Assembly: GCA_013001595.1 (NCBI GenBank)
Contig: JABDMH010000043.1
Span: 39,104-103,103 of the forward strand
DNA: 64,000 nt
DNA from: Saprospiraceae bacterium
GTDB taxonomy: Bacteria > Bacteroidota > Bacteroidia > Chitinophagales > Saprospiraceae
Direction: 5' to 3'
This document shows, one piece after another, positions 27,583-38,324 of the stretch. The stretch's first letter is position 1, and the number at the start of each line of letters is the position of its first letter. Below the pieces are notes generated by a model that saw nothing but the letters and a program-made list of their open reading frames with translations, ran no database searches and was not told the DNA's origin. Position numbers and translations under genes: made by a program.

Positions 27583-30027
27583 CTACTCCCCGCCTACTCT
27601 TTTCGACTCATCCTCCATACCCGTCTTGCGGTTTCTAGATTTGATATTTTGATTGCCGAAATTATAACTGACACTGAGGCTGACACGCCGGCTGTCCCAA
27701 TTCCCAAATCCTTCTGACATTAATCCGTTGAATTCGGAAACCCCTTCCCAGCCACTTTCATAAAATATATCCTGGGCGCTCAACTTGACATTCATATTAT
27801 TTTTAAAGAATTTCTTCTGTAAGCCCAAGTTTAGGCTCCAACTGTGCTGGTAGAGAAATACACCTCCCCATACACCTGGTCCAGAATACCAGCCAGATAC
27901 TTCGCCAGTGAATCCTTTCGGTAGTTTGATCGTATGTTGCTGAAACATATTATAGCTCCAAGCCTGAACATCTACGATGGCTCCATTTCCATAATCTGCT
28001 TGATTATTAATATGGGAGCCCGAAAGATTAATGTATGCATTCCAGATCTCTGAGAACTGTATGGGCGCACTGACATTAGCACTAAATATGGTTTGACTAG
28101 CTAAATTATCCCATGTAATAAAACTTGCACGCACATCCTCTTCACTGGGACCAATCAATCTGGTAATTTGGTCAACAGTTCGGCTATAAGCCAATTTGAA
28201 ATTGTACATATACTTCAATGTATAACCCAACTCGAGGTTATTTACAATCTCCGGCTGAAGAAAGGCATTGCCTTTTTCAAAAGATAGCTCACTAAGCTGA
28301 TTTCTGAAGGGGTTAAGTACATTATAATCGGGTCGATTAATTCGCCTGCCATAATTAAGGGACAACATGTTCTGTTGTGACAACTGATAGGTTAGACCAG
28401 CAGACGGAAACCAGCTCAAATAATCAAAATCTACGGGATCTTCTTGCAGCTCCGGTAAAAAAGCCTGGAGGTCTCCCGTGGCGTCTGTTTCCTCAGCCCT
28501 GAGGCCAGTGGTAAGGTTCCATTTCTCACCCAAAGGAGTAGTGTATGTCACATAGGCGGCATAGACGGATTCATCATACTTGAATCGATTAGACCGCTGA
28601 TTATTTAGTAGGTCTTCGCCTCCCAATACGTCAAATAGCAGGAAAGTATTGTCGGTGGTCACCTTGCTCAGTTTGGTGCCTACTCCAAATTTACCCTTAC
28701 CTAGCGGCACCTCATAGTCTACCTTAAATGTATAGATGTCAATATCTCGTGGCGTATCAAATGAATTGACGACCTCCGTCAGTACCAATTTTTCCGTTTG
28801 GTCAAAATATTGATTGGGCTGATAGCGCAAATTCGTATTGCGAAACCGACCGTAGTCTGCATCTATGTTCAGGGTTTTTTGGTCTTTTTCGAATCGATAA
28901 TTGATATTAAAAGTATTCTGATCGTTTTCACCTGTTGAAGTATTATTCGCCACCAGGATACTATCAATTTGCTCTCGGTTGGTCACCGGAGAGATTTCAA
29001 TTCTATTGGCTGAATTGTTATCCCGTTCCGATATTTGACCACCCATGATAAAACCGAGGGTGTGGTTTTTATTAATAAAAAAGTCGGCACCTACACGATA
29101 ATCATAGGTGTTCCAATTCCGCTTAAATCTGTTGTACTCATCCAGAATTAGATTATTTTGATAGCTATCAAAAATGATGGTATTAAAACCTGACCCTCCG
29201 TTGTAACCCGCATTACCGAAGATGTTCAAATTCTTGTTTCGATAGTTTCCACTCACATTCACATTGCCTCTGTTGTAAAAACCTTGACTAATATTTGAAC
29301 TCACCGTACCATTGGCACCCGTGTTTTTATCCTTTTTGAGTCTAATATCGATGATGCCCGCATTCCCCTCCGCCTCATACTTTGCACCAGGATTTGAAAT
29401 AATATCGATGCGATCGATCTGTTCTGCCGTCAAATTCTGCAAGTAATTACTTAGGTCCTGTCCGGAGAGCGGCAATCTCTTACCATCAATGTAGACAAGT
29501 ACGCCTGATCGGCTTAACACACTAATGTTGTCATTGTTATCGACCAGGACGCCTGGAGCTTTTCGTAAAAGTTCGATCGCATTTTCACCAGCGCTATTGA
29601 TGGTACCTTGCACATTGAAAACCGTACGATCTGACCTGACTTCCAGGATGGATCTCTGAGCAGTGATAGTTGCCGTCTCAAGCTGAACACTTGACGACTC
29701 AAATGTTAATGCTTGGAGTTCCAGTTTTTGATCTCCTTCCAATATCAAATCTCTCACTTCCAATTCAGCAAATCCTACAAAACTAGCCCTAAGAAAATAC
29801 GACCCGGGATTAATTTCATGGAAAGTAAATACCCCCTCTTCATTTGATGGTTCTACCTTAACCAGTGTACTATCGGATATCAGGTGAAGGGATACATTGG
29901 CATATATGACTGGTTCTTCCGTATCATCCAACAACTTACCACTGATGGTGCCTGTTTGAGCAGCACTCATCTTGAAGAGCAGCAATGCCAGCGATACTAG
30001 TGAAAGTCTTATCTTAAGTAAATTCAT
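27583..30027 (-). CDS. TonB-dependent outer-membrane beta-barrel protein (OMP_b-brl_3 type)
   Basis: 814-residue outer-membrane protein with signal peptide (LVSLALLLFKMSAAQ), an N-terminal CarboxypepD_reg-like domain (GTISGKLLDDTEEPVIYANV, about 25-110), a plug domain (LLRKAPGVLVDNN.., DRIDIISNPGAKYEAEGNAGIIDI, about 130-240) and a long 22-strand-like barrel to the end. Receptors of this type lack SusD partners and often bind peptides, metals or small glycans. It is transcribed away from the adjacent sulfatase with 129 bp between the starts. No substrate can be assigned. Confidence 0.92.
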   Translation of the reverse strand: MNLLKIRLSLVSLALLLFKMSAAQTGTISGKLLDDTEEPVIYANVSLHLISDSTLVKVEPSNEEGVFTFHEINPGSYFLRASFVGFAELEVRDLILEGDQKLELQALTFESSSVQLETATITAQRSILEVRSDRTVFNVQGTINSAGENAIELLRKAPGVLVDNNDNISVLSRSGVLVYIDGKRLPLSGQDLSNYLQNLTAEQIDRIDIISNPGAKYEAEGNAGIIDIRLKKDKNTGANGTVSSNISQGFYNRGNVNVSGNYRNKNLNIFGNAGYNGGSGFNTIIFDSYQNNLILDEYNRFKRNWNTYDYRVGADFFINKNHTLGFIMGGQISERDNNSANRIEISPVTNREQIDSILVANNTSTGENDQNTFNINYRFEKDQKTLNIDADYGRFRNTNLRYQPNQYFDQTEKLVLTEVVNSFDTPRDIDIYTFKVDYEVPLGKGKFGVGTKLSKVTTDNTFLLFDVLGGEDLLNNQRSNRFKYDESVYAAYVTYTTPLGEKWNLTTGLRAEETDATGDLQAFLPELQEDPVDFDYLSWFPSAGLTYQLSQQNMLSLNYGRRINRPDYNVLNPFRNQLSELSFEKGNAFLQPEIVNNLELGYTLKYMYNFKLAYSRTVDQITRLIGPSEEDVRASFITWDNLASQTIFSANVSAPIQFSEIWNAYINLSGSHINNQADYGNGAIVDVQAWSYNMFQQHTIKLPKGFTGEVSGWYSGPGVWGGVFLYQHSWSLNLGLQKKFFKNNMNVKLSAQDIFYESGWEGVSEFNGLMSEGFGNWDSRRVSLSVSYNFGNQNIKSRNRKTGMEDESKRVGGE

Positions 30028-30156
30028 GGTGCAAATAAATGGTTTCGTAACCTGTAATGCAGAAAAATTCGATGAATTGACATAAAGACGCTGCTAATCG
30101 GCAGATGGTTGCGTTGAAGAGATCTTCGTCTTACGTATGTTTACAAAATTCTATGT

Positions 30157-31818
30157 ATGAATAAACGATCTAGATGGTTTAGGGATGATGTGAAAGTGAT
30201 AAAGAAGGCACTGGTTCTGGTAAGTTTGGTGATCGCCATCATGGCAATAGGATGTACCGAAGAGCAGCAGGCGGAAAAACCCAACATCTTGCTGATCATT
30301 ACGGATCAACATCCATTGAGTTGTGTGGGTGCTTATGGCAACCCGGTCATTCAAACACCCAATCTCGACAAACTCGCTGCATCGGGTCATCTATTAGAGA
30401 ACTTTTATATTGCAGCGTTTGCCTGTAGTCCATCTCGGGCGAGTATCTTGACTGGTCGCTACTTACACCATCACAATGTATTTAGCAACAATGTGTTGTT
30501 GGATCCCAGCATCCCTGTAATGGGGAACATCCTGAAGGATGAAGGTTACGAGACGGGCTACTTCGGAAAAGCACATTTGAGTGGAAATATGTACGTAGGA
30601 AGATCGGTGTATGCAGGTACGGACTACATGCATCCTCCTGGATCACCCAAGGATGCGATCGGAGACGACATCAAAGACTATTGGTATTTCGAGCGTCGAG
30701 AGACCGCTAAAGGATGGATTCCAGAAAAATTAAGTGGTGGACTCGGAGAAGACTCCAGCCAGATGGGATTTGATGTATGGCAAGGTGGATGGCGACAGTA
30801 TAAAGACTGGCTGATAGAGAACGGTCGAACAGATTTTGCCTACTATGCTGGAAATCATGATGTCATTCAATCTGCTGAAGAGGGAAATCACATGTACTCC
30901 CTGCTGGGTGAGGACCTGCATATGGCCACCTTTTTCACAGATGAGACCACGGGCTTCATACGTAGAAACACGGAAGCTAATAAACCGTGGGCTGCAGTGT
31001 TGTCGTATTTTGGTCCACACTTACCGGTCGCCCCACCACAACCTTGGGACACCATGTACCGTCTTGATCAGATTGAGCTGCCCCAAAATCTATATGACTA
31101 TTTAGAGGGCAAGCCCACAACTCAAAAGCTCACCAATCTCCAATACGTGCTTGGACAATGGGATGAATCTCAATACAAAGACTACATTCGACGCTATTGG
31201 GGCTACAGCTCCTTTATTGACCAACAAATTGGGCGTGTTTTTGAGCTGCTTGAATCTTCTGGACAATGGGGCAATACCATTATTGTTTTCACCACCGACC
31301 ATGGCGATATGGTGGGCAGTCATGGAATGATCTATAAATTGGGCAGTAATGCCTATGAGGAGCTCTTTCACGTACCAGCCATTATTAGGATTCCTTCCCT
31401 GCACCATACAGGAAGTCGCATCGAAGGTCTGACTTCTTCCATTGATCTGCTCCCCACGCTATTGGATGCAGCCAAAATTAACATCCCATCTGGAGTGGAT
31501 GGCAAAAGCCTGGTACCTATGTTATCAGGCAAGTCCAGGGAACATCGTGACAAAGTTTTTGCTGAAATACATCCGATGGGAGCGGACAAGATCATCATGT
31601 GCCGCCAAGGTTCGATCAAATATGTCTATCACTGGAGTAGCGAAGAGCCAGATGAACTCTATGATCTGCAACATGATCCCGGTGAACTGCATAATCTTAT
31701 CCACAGGTCGGAATATGATTCCATTTCAATGGCCATGCGGCGGCAGATCATCGAGTGGGCCCGAAGCACAAATCATCGATATGCCAAGGCAATTACCTCC
31801 AAGGCAAATGGTGAGTAG
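30157..31818 (+). CDS. Sulfatase, lipoprotein (Cys-type, S1 family)
   Basis: Exported sulfatase of 553 residues with a lipobox near IMAIGC (Cys33). Metal site is ILLIITDQHP, the formylglycine motif is Cys90-Ser-Pro-Ser-Arg94 and the second metal motif FTTDHGDMVGSHG lies near residue 382. An insertion of about 80 residues after FGKAHLSG distinguishes it from the other two sulfatases of the window, so it probably cuts a different sulfate ester. A weak promoter-like TTG-N21-TATGTTTA precedes it at 30113-30144. It is divergent from the TonB barrel gene, which may be its uptake partner. Confidence 0.92.
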   Translation: MNKRSRWFRDDVKVIKKALVLVSLVIAIMAIGCTEEQQAEKPNILLIITDQHPLSCVGAYGNPVIQTPNLDKLAASGHLLENFYIAAFACSPSRASILTGRYLHHHNVFSNNVLLDPSIPVMGNILKDEGYETGYFGKAHLSGNMYVGRSVYAGTDYMHPPGSPKDAIGDDIKDYWYFERRETAKGWIPEKLSGGLGEDSSQMGFDVWQGGWRQYKDWLIENGRTDFAYYAGNHDVIQSAEEGNHMYSLLGEDLHMATFFTDETTGFIRRNTEANKPWAAVLSYFGPHLPVAPPQPWDTMYRLDQIELPQNLYDYLEGKPTTQKLTNLQYVLGQWDESQYKDYIRRYWGYSSFIDQQIGRVFELLESSGQWGNTIIVFTTDHGDMVGSHGMIYKLGSNAYEELFHVPAIIRIPSLHHTGSRIEGLTSSIDLLPTLLDAAKINIPSGVDGKSLVPMLSGKSREHRDKVFAEIHPMGADKIIMCRQGSIKYVYHWSSEEPDELYDLQHDPGELHNLIHRSEYDSISMAMRRQIIEWARSTNHRYAKAITSKANGE

Positions 31819-31900
31819 TTTTTGAAACGCTTAACTATTGATGGTGATGTCGTTAAAGGTAGAACTACATAGTTGTGTATCTATAAAGATCTAAGCAGCC

Positions 31901-33367
31901 TCATAGTTTCTCCAGTTCTGCCTCCAATTCTTCTTCGTGTCTTAGGTGGTCGATGTATTTGGGTAGGGCTACTCGGTTATCACAGTCTGACATAGAACAA
32001 CGTTCACAAGTAGTGTGCACGGTACGTCGTTTAATCTGTGGATCCTTAATAAAATTGAATGCCCCCCTCAGGTTTTCAGTCATAAGTAGTCCGAGCGTAA
32101 TACTGCTGGCACCTTCATTGTCAAACCCTTGGGACTGAGCAATGGTTATGCAAAAATACGCTTTGTTGGTTTGCCAATACTGCGAAATTTGGGCATCGAT
32201 CAGAAAGTCTGCTTTGGAGCTGCTGATTTTTTTGATGGCACTTATGGATACCCAGCGGTGGCAAAGGTGCTCTGCCAATTCCGTGTGGTAGGGTTGATGT
32301 AACTGTGATAGATGAAGTTCTTTATTGATGCTGTAGCGGATCAGATCAGGTGTGCTTCTCAAACGAATAAAGAACAGGTCCTTGATGTTAAAATGTTTGG
32401 GTAAAATGTTAGTAAACCGCTGCAACAGGGTTTCTGGAGTCACCTGATATTTCTTTAATAACTTGCTGATCAAACTGGGTGACCAATCGCGGGCTCGTGC
32501 TATGAGCTTGATGTCTTTGATGACTTCTTTACTATCCATCATGAGTGCAGCTGCGAAATAGGAGGCTTTGAAGTTGTTCAGTAATTTCTCAAAAGATGCC
32601 TCCTTGGACAATTTGGTCTCTAGCGGTCGTTCGGCAATCTGCATATATTGGAATCCCAGCTCTTTGCCAAGGATGAACAGTTCTTGCCCTTCAGAAAGTC
32701 CCTGATTTAGGTAGAGCACTTTCTTATCTGGCTGAAAGTACGAGCGGAAGAGACTCAGTTTATTATTCTTAGTCAGACTGACGCGGTCAATGGTTATATC
32801 ATAATCTTGCTGCAGTATATCGGCAAGTTGGTCGTAGGTGTAAGGAATCTTCTTCACTAATTTTTTCTCTTTGCGAAAAGCCTTGGCAGCGGCTTCCAGC
32901 TCCGGAAAATTATTGTCGTGCATATCCTGGTACGACCGCAGGGCAATCCGGTAGAAGTGCTCTTTTTCGATCTGATAGCTGCGGATCATCTTGAGAATGG
33001 TGCTGATAAATGCACTGAATCGATCTGGAGCATTGCTAAATACGTCGATCAGCTTTTCCAGACTTATACCAAATTCATCGAGCGGGAAGAATTTGATAAA
33101 CCCTGATTTCAAAAGTTCGATGACCGGCTTGAGCCGCTTGTCTGTGCGTGTGCTGACTAAGGCATCGTATTCCAGATCAAAGACTTTCGCCAAGGAGGCG
33201 ATCTTGTCTGGTTTGGGATATTTCTTCCCCTTCTCAATGTCATTAAGGTAGGATACGGACATACCGGTCGCCTTTGACATTTCCTGATAGGAAATCTTAT
33301 TGCTGAGTCTAAGGTGCCTGATTTTAAAGCCAAGTATTAGTTTTACAACATCGCTATCGCTGATCAT
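31901..33367 (-). CDS. XRE-family regulator of RamB/ScfR type (glyoxylate bypass regulator candidate)
   Basis: Cytosolic transcription factor of about 488 residues. An HTH_3 domain is at the start (LRLSNKISYQEMSKATGMSVSYLNDIEKGKKYPKP), then an IrrE/DUF955-like region without a clear zinc-protease HEXXH, and a DUF2083-type C-terminus with a Cys cluster CERCSMSDC. RamB-type proteins control acetate and glyoxylate genes in other bacteria, and here the gene is divergent from aceB-aceA, which makes it the likely local regulator. The long frame starts with TTG at 33403, inside the operator-like repeat; ATG at 33367 is preferred. Confidence 0.85.
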   Translation of the reverse strand: MISDSDVVKLILGFKIRHLRLSNKISYQEMSKATGMSVSYLNDIEKGKKYPKPDKIASLAKVFDLEYDALVSTRTDKRLKPVIELLKSGFIKFFPLDEFGISLEKLIDVFSNAPDRFSAFISTILKMIRSYQIEKEHFYRIALRSYQDMHDNNFPELEAAAKAFRKEKKLVKKIPYTYDQLADILQQDYDITIDRVSLTKNNKLSLFRSYFQPDKKVLYLNQGLSEGQELFILGKELGFQYMQIAERPLETKLSKEASFEKLLNNFKASYFAAALMMDSKEVIKDIKLIARARDWSPSLISKLLKKYQVTPETLLQRFTNILPKHFNIKDLFFIRLRSTPDLIRYSINKELHLSQLHQPYHTELAEHLCHRWVSISAIKKISSSKADFLIDAQISQYWQTNKAYFCITIAQSQGFDNEGASSITLGLLMTENLRGAFNFIKDPQIKRRTVHTTCERCSMSDCDNRVALPKYIDHLRHEEELEAELEKL

Positions 33368-33397
33368 AGGTCTATGCACTAATGAAAGTCCAAAGTA

Positions 33398-33461
33398 CGC
33401 CAAAAACTTAGAAAAAAAGTGTTGGCGAAAATTCCGCTATTAGAATAAATATGTATTTTTG
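33398..33461 (+). promoter_or_regulatory. aceB promoter with operator-like inverted repeat
   Basis: Between the divergent regulator and aceB lies CGCCAAAAACTT (33398-33409) and its near-reverse AAGTGTTGGCG (33417-33427), an inverted repeat with a 7-bp centre. A perfect -7 box TATTTTTG follows at 33454-33461, with TTC at 33432 in the place of the -33 TTG. Initiation a few bases after the box would leave almost no leader before ATG 33468 and about 10 bases before ATG 33477. Confidence 0.55.
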
Positions 33462-33476
33462 GTGTAAATGTTACTA

Positions 33477-35372
33477 ATGAGACAACTTCATATCCAACCA
33501 GATCAGCTGACCTCCTACCAAGACATTTACGGAAGGGAAGTGCTGGATGCCTTGGAGGCTTTGGCTCCCTTAAGTCTGGAGCAAAAGAAGCTCATGGAAG
33601 CGCGCAATCAGCGCAGAGCGACCAGGATTGTTGCCAAATCCTTCCCTGACTTTCTACCGGAAAATGCCGAAATCGGTTCACAAAAACTGCGTGTTTCCGA
33701 CATTCGAGCTGGAAAATTCGCATGTGCAACCATACCAAAAGATCTACAAAGGCAATGGATTCAGGGTACTGGTCCAGCGGCCAAACCTAGAGCTGCATTG
33801 GAATCAAGTATACGCAATGTAGCATATGCACTCTTGTCTGGTGCCGATGGCTGGATGTTCGATGGCGAGGATGCACTCGGACAGATCGATCACATGTCCC
33901 TCGATAACCAACGCAACCTCAAGCTGGCCATTCGAAAAGATAACGTGTTCATGCAGGTGGCGGAAAAAGTCGCTACTGAAATGAATAACTGGGCCAATGA
34001 TTTTTTTGGCAAGCCAATTATTGATGACTGGAAACAACAATTGGATTTCACCACCCTGATTTTCCGAGCCAGGGGTTTGCACCTTGCTGATCGCCATATC
34101 ATTACCAGCACTGGGCATTCCTTTTCAGCTTCCATAACCGATGTTGTGCTATTTGTAGTCAATAATTATCGAGCCCTCATGAACAATGGGCGTTCGATCG
34201 TGCTTTATTTGCCTAAGATTCAAACGGCCGAAGAGGCAGCTTTTTGGCATACCATTTTGTCGAGCCTGGAGAATCATTTGGCACTGCCCATTGGCACAAT
34301 AAAAACCTATGTCTTAGTAGAGCAACTCGAGGCCACCTATCAGCTTCTGGAGATCAGAGCTGCCTTAGGTGTCCACTTTGTCGGATTCAATACCGGTAGG
34401 TGGGATTATATAAATAGCGTAGCCGATGCACTATGTGGTATCGATGATTTTATCAATCCCAATATTGAAGCTGTAGGTATGACGTATGCCTACATGGCAG
34501 CTTATGAAGACCGGGTGCGCAGGGCCGTAAACACACCCGATCAAAATGGAGACTATAGTCTGTGGCAAGGGGGCATGGAACCCAATATTCCGGTAGGGTC
34601 TAAGGCTGGAATCGAAGCAAGCATGAAGAAAGCCTTGGCCGGGGCCAGGAGAGAACAGGCTGCTGGAGCCTCCGGAAAGTGGGTGGCGCATTGGAAAATG
34701 GTTCATATCATCAGACCGGTGTGGGAAGAGGTCGGCGAGGTGAACCAAATGGGTCGGAAGTTTCCACCCTTAACCTATCGAGGAGAAGATCGCATAGCAC
34801 TGGTGTCACTGGCACCTGCACCCAGAACGATCCGTGGCGGCCGCAACCTGGTCAGTGTCGCCCTGCAATATGGCAATGCTTTTCTACAGGGATTCCAGGC
34901 GGCAGCCCTGAAACCGGCCGATTATTTCGGTAATGACGATGTGCTCTATCTGATGGAAGATATGGCCACCGGTGAAATACGCCTCAGTGTACTGTGGGAA
35001 TGGTTGCATAAGGGTGGCAAGTTGACAGAGGACGATCCTGTTTTGGGCCTCTCCAAGGGTGCCATCTTTAGTAAGGAAGTATTCGAAAAAATACTTGAAG
35101 AAGAATACCAGAAGCTGCTGCATGCAGATGACAACGATGTGCATGCTGATTCTAAGCGAACGACCTTACCCATTGCCAGAGAAATTGCACGGGCATATGT
35201 GTTGACTCCTGACAAAGCTCCTTGGTACATCGACCTATTGAACTTGAATCTAAACAACGAAGATCTTGATGTAGCACAAAAACGCATTCGCCAATACTAT
35301 GAAGTATTTACCGATTCCGGTAAACGCATCGTCAAGAATCTCGATTTGCAGTTGACTAGAGAAATGATCTAA
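33477..35372 (+). CDS. aceB: Malate synthase
   Basis: Condenses glyoxylate with acetyl-CoA to malate in the glyoxylate bypass. About 631 residues, longer than the usual 530-540 of malate synthase A, mainly by an N-terminal extension. Family landmarks are FDGEDALGQ (about 137-145), the long barrel with LIFRARGLHLADRH, and VHFVGFNTGRWDYINS (about 300-315), a malate synthase signature. Start: ATG 33468 and 33477 are both open; the second leaves a short leader after the -7 box. Followed at 28 bp by isocitrate lyase, so the two bypass enzymes form one operon under the divergent XRE regulator. Confidence 0.95.
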   Translation: MRQLHIQPDQLTSYQDIYGREVLDALEALAPLSLEQKKLMEARNQRRATRIVAKSFPDFLPENAEIGSQKLRVSDIRAGKFACATIPKDLQRQWIQGTGPAAKPRAALESSIRNVAYALLSGADGWMFDGEDALGQIDHMSLDNQRNLKLAIRKDNVFMQVAEKVATEMNNWANDFFGKPIIDDWKQQLDFTTLIFRARGLHLADRHIITSTGHSFSASITDVVLFVVNNYRALMNNGRSIVLYLPKIQTAEEAAFWHTILSSLENHLALPIGTIKTYVLVEQLEATYQLLEIRAALGVHFVGFNTGRWDYINSVADALCGIDDFINPNIEAVGMTYAYMAAYEDRVRRAVNTPDQNGDYSLWQGGMEPNIPVGSKAGIEASMKKALAGARREQAAGASGKWVAHWKMVHIIRPVWEEVGEVNQMGRKFPPLTYRGEDRIALVSLAPAPRTIRGGRNLVSVALQYGNAFLQGFQAAALKPADYFGNDDVLYLMEDMATGEIRLSVLWEWLHKGGKLTEDDPVLGLSKGAIFSKEVFEKILEEEYQKLLHADDNDVHADSKRTTLPIAREIARAYVLTPDKAPWYIDLLNLNLNNEDLDVAQKRIRQYYEVFTDSGKRIVKNLDLQLTREMI

Positions 35373-35400
35373 TCACTAAATACATTAATAATAATTATCC

Positions 35401-37689
35401 ATGAAAACGGAACAAGAAATAGTGAACGATGCCATCGAGCAGATGGAGGCCTACTTTAACCAACCTCGCTTCAAAGGCATAAAAAGGCTCTATTCAGCCC
35501 GGCAGGTCGTAGAGCAACAAGGTACCATTCGCCATGAATATCCAATTGCCAAGGAGGCGGCGAAGGGATTCTCTAAACGACTGCGTCAGCTTTTCAATCA
35601 GAGAAAACCGATTACCACCTTTGGACCTTATACACCGGGACAGGCAGTGATGATGAAACGTGCGGGTATCGAAGGCATCTACATAGGTGGCTGGGCAACA
35701 TCTGCCAAAGGTTCTGCTGAGGAAGATCCCGGTTCGGATCTGGCCAGCTATCCCCTTAGTCAGGTGCCTAAGGAAGCAGCCAGTATTGTTAGAGCTCTCC
35801 TAGCTGCCGACAAAAATCAACATTTCGAGCGCATGCGCATGAGTGAAGAAGAGCGAAAAGCGCACAAGAAATACGACTACCGTCCCTTCATTATCGCCGA
35901 CGCCGATACCGGCCATGGTGGCGATGCCCATGTACGTAATTTAATTCGCCGATTTGTGGAAGTTGGCGTTACTGGATATCACATAGAAGACCAGAAGCCG
36001 GGAACGAAAAAATGTGGACACCAGGGAGGTAAAGTACTGGTATCAGTGGACGAACAAATAAAGAGACTGAATACGGCCAGGCTGCAACTGGACATCATGA
36101 AGGTACCGGGTATTATTGTGGCACGAACTGACGCAGAGGCGGCTTCGCTGATCGAAAATATGGCTGATGAACGCGACCAACCCTTCTTATTGGGAGCCAC
36201 CAACCTGGCCATCCCATCGTACAAGCATGCCTTTTTAGTCTTGCAACAATACCTTCATGAAGCGGGTGCCACCCATATCAAAGGGCATCTGTTATATGAC
36301 CTTGGCGCGGAAGAAAGCCAGCATGCTAATCGATGGCTCGACGATGCCGGTATTTTGCAAAAGGCCGATGATCTCCGCCAGAAACTAAATAGCTCAGATC
36401 CTTCCATCTCTGAATCTGCCTACGACAAAATCTCCAATGCATTTGTAAAAACCTGGGAGTCAGCTGCAGGCGTTATGACTTATCAAGATGCCGTCGCTAA
36501 TCAAATGGCGAAAACCATCCGTGATGACAATGAATTGACACAACGGAAAGAAGAATGGTTGCAATTTGCTTCGAATGCCTCGATGCGACAGGCACAAATG
36601 AAAGCTGCCGAACTAGGCGCTAATGCTGATTGGGATTGTGAATTGGCTCGTACCCCCGAGGGATATTATCAGATTAAGGGTGGCATCCCTTACGCAATCG
36701 CCAAATCACTAGCCGTTGCACCATACGCTGACATTTTATGGATGGAAACCAAGACGGCCAACCTGGCCGATGCAAAGCAGTTTGCTGATGCCATCCACGC
36801 TCAGTATCCTGATAAAATGCTGGCATATAACTTGTCCCCTTCCTTCAATTGGGACACCACCGGCATGACTGATGAGGAAATGAAGGAGTTTCCTGCTGGC
36901 TTGGGGAAAATGGGATTTGTATTCAACTTTGTAACCTACGGTGGTCATCAAATTGATGGCCTGGCCAGCGATGAATTTGCGAATGCCATACAGACCGAAG
37001 GAATGCTGGCATTGGCACGGATACAGCGTCAACTGCGGTTGCTAGAATCTCCATATAGGACTCCTCAAACACTTGTGGGTGGTCCAAGACTTGACAGCGC
37101 ATTAGCGGCAGCCTCTGGCAGAACAGCTACCACTAAATCGATGGGTAAAGGCTCCACACAATTTCAACACCTTAAACAGACGGAATTACCACCTACGATG
37201 CTGCAAGAATGGATTGATTTATGGCGTGCGCACTATGACGTTGCTGAAGAAATCGCCGTTGATTTGAAGCCGCATTTGCCCGGTTCATCGGTCATGGAGC
37301 TATCGCTTACTAGCGGTAATAAACGCTTAGCCAACATCATATACACTCCAACCTTGGATCGCAAGGATCGACGGATTCTATCCATCAGGGATCAAAACCT
37401 ATTTCGTAAATCCTACCGGCAAAAACGGCTGATGACGCTCATGCATGTCTTTCTATTCAACCGCTATCGATTTGAAAAGGTCCATTATTTAACGCCTAGC
37501 CCAGATAACATTAAGCAGTGTGAGGGAATGCAAAAGATGGGCATCTATGGAGAATGCAGCGGAGAAGAAAGCCAAATTATTGTGGGGGACATTGTAGCAG
37601 ATGCCTTGCTTAAGTTTATGAAAGAGGAAAATGCAATACAGGAATTAATTCGCAAAGAATCCCTCTTTGCCGAATTGGCCGATGTCTAA
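35401..37689 (+). CDS. aceA: Isocitrate lyase, long form
   Basis: Cleaves isocitrate to glyoxylate and succinate. It has 762 residues, well above the 430-550 of most bacterial enzymes, and belongs to the long-form group. The catalytic loop KKCGHQGGK holds Cys205 (203-211); the metal region is [14 protein letters not shown] (about 165-178), and further active-site stretches are YNLSPSFNW and [10 protein letters not shown]-terminal extra segment of about 150 residues with [13 protein letters not shown] has no known role to me. 28 bp downstream of aceB and 24 bp upstream of the RraA-like gene. Confidence 0.96.
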   Translation: MKTEQEIVNDAIEQMEAYFNQPRFKGIKRLYSARQVVEQQGTIRHEYPIAKEAAKGFSKRLRQLFNQRKPITTFGPYTPGQAVMMKRAGIEGIYIGGWATSAKGSAEEDPGSDLASYPLSQVPKEAASIVRALLAADKNQHFERMRMSEEERKAHKKYDYRPFIIADADTGHGGDAHVRNLIRRFVEVGVTGYHIEDQKPGTKKCGHQGGKVLVSVDEQIKRLNTARLQLDIMKVPGIIVARTDAEAASLIENMADERDQPFLLGATNLAIPSYKHAFLVLQQYLHEAGATHIKGHLLYDLGAEESQHANRWLDDAGILQKADDLRQKLNSSDPSISESAYDKISNAFVKTWESAAGVMTYQDAVANQMAKTIRDDNELTQRKEEWLQFASNASMRQAQMKAAELGANADWDCELARTPEGYYQIKGGIPYAIAKSLAVAPYADILWMETKTANLADAKQFADAIHAQYPDKMLAYNLSPSFNWDTTGMTDEEMKEFPAGLGKMGFVFNFVTYGGHQIDGLASDEFANAIQTEGMLALARIQRQLRLLESPYRTPQTLVGGPRLDSALAAASGRTATTKSMGKGSTQFQHLKQTELPPTMLQEWIDLWRAHYDVAEEIAVDLKPHLPGSSVMELSLTSGNKRLANIIYTPTLDRKDRRILSIRDQNLFRKSYRQKRLMTLMHVFLFNRYRFEKVHYLTPSPDNIKQCEGMQKMGIYGECSGEESQIIVGDIVADALLKFMKEENAIQELIRKESLFAELADV

Positions 37690-37713
37690 TCTTGCTATGA
37701 GTATTCACCACCG

Positions 37714-38211
37714 ATGAATCATATTAGCACGGCCGACTTGTGGGATCAGCACCATCAACAACTGCGTTGTGCTGATCCCATCTTTTACCCTTTCGGAATG
37801 AAGACGGGATTTGCAGGAGAAATTGTCACGGTCAAAGTATTTGAAGACAACTCGCTAGTAAGAAAAACTCTAGAGACGGCTGGTACTGGTAAGGTACTAG
37901 TTGTCGATGGAGGCGGCTCTTTACGATGTGCTTTGCTGGGTGACCGTCTAGCTTCATTGGCCATAAATAATGGTTGGCAAGGCATCATCATCTATGGATG
38001 TATTCGTGACCGTGTTGCCATTGACGAGATGAATATCGGAGTGCGTGCATTAAATACTTGTCCAGTTAAAAGCATAAAGCGGGGCATAGGTGAAACAAAT
38101 ATTTCCGTAAGATTTGCAGGCATTGTATTTGAGCCCGGGCACTTTGTCTATGCCGATGCCGATGGGATATTGGTGAGTGAACACTGGTTGTTGGCGGAGG
38201 CCGAGTTTTAG
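37714..38211 (+). CDS. RraA-like protein / possible HMG-CHA aldolase
   Basis: 165-residue RraA-fold protein. Visible motifs are VVDGGGSLRCALLGDRLASLA (shown in part), GIIIYGCIRDR and GIVFEPGHFVYADADGILV, which match the family. Such proteins are either RNase E regulators (RraA) or 4-hydroxy-4-methyl-2-oxoglutarate / oxaloacetate aldolases; the Arg and Asp of GCIRD are the residues used by the aldolases. Position as third gene behind aceA suggests an oxaloacetate- or 2-oxo-acid-linked function rather than RNA decay. Function not proven. Confidence 0.82.
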   Translation: MNHISTADLWDQHHQQLRCADPIFYPFGMKTGFAGEIVTVKVFEDNSLVRKTLETAGTGKVLVVDGGGSLRCALLGDRLASLAINNGWQGIIIYGCIRDRVAIDEMNIGVRALNTCPVKSIKRGIGETNISVRFAGIVFEPGHFVYADADGILVSEHWLLAEAEF

Positions 38212-38324
38212 TATCTTGGGAATATTGAATTAAATGTTCAATTGTTGAAGGTTTAATCGTGGAATTGTTGGGATGCGCAACATGTCCAATTCTGGAGGCG
38301 GAAATATACAGTTTTCTTGATCCA

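Noticed and set aside
38222..38300. Possible regulatory repeat after the RraA-like gene
   Set aside because: Only loosely repeated AATTGTTG pieces; low complexity and no stable hairpin.
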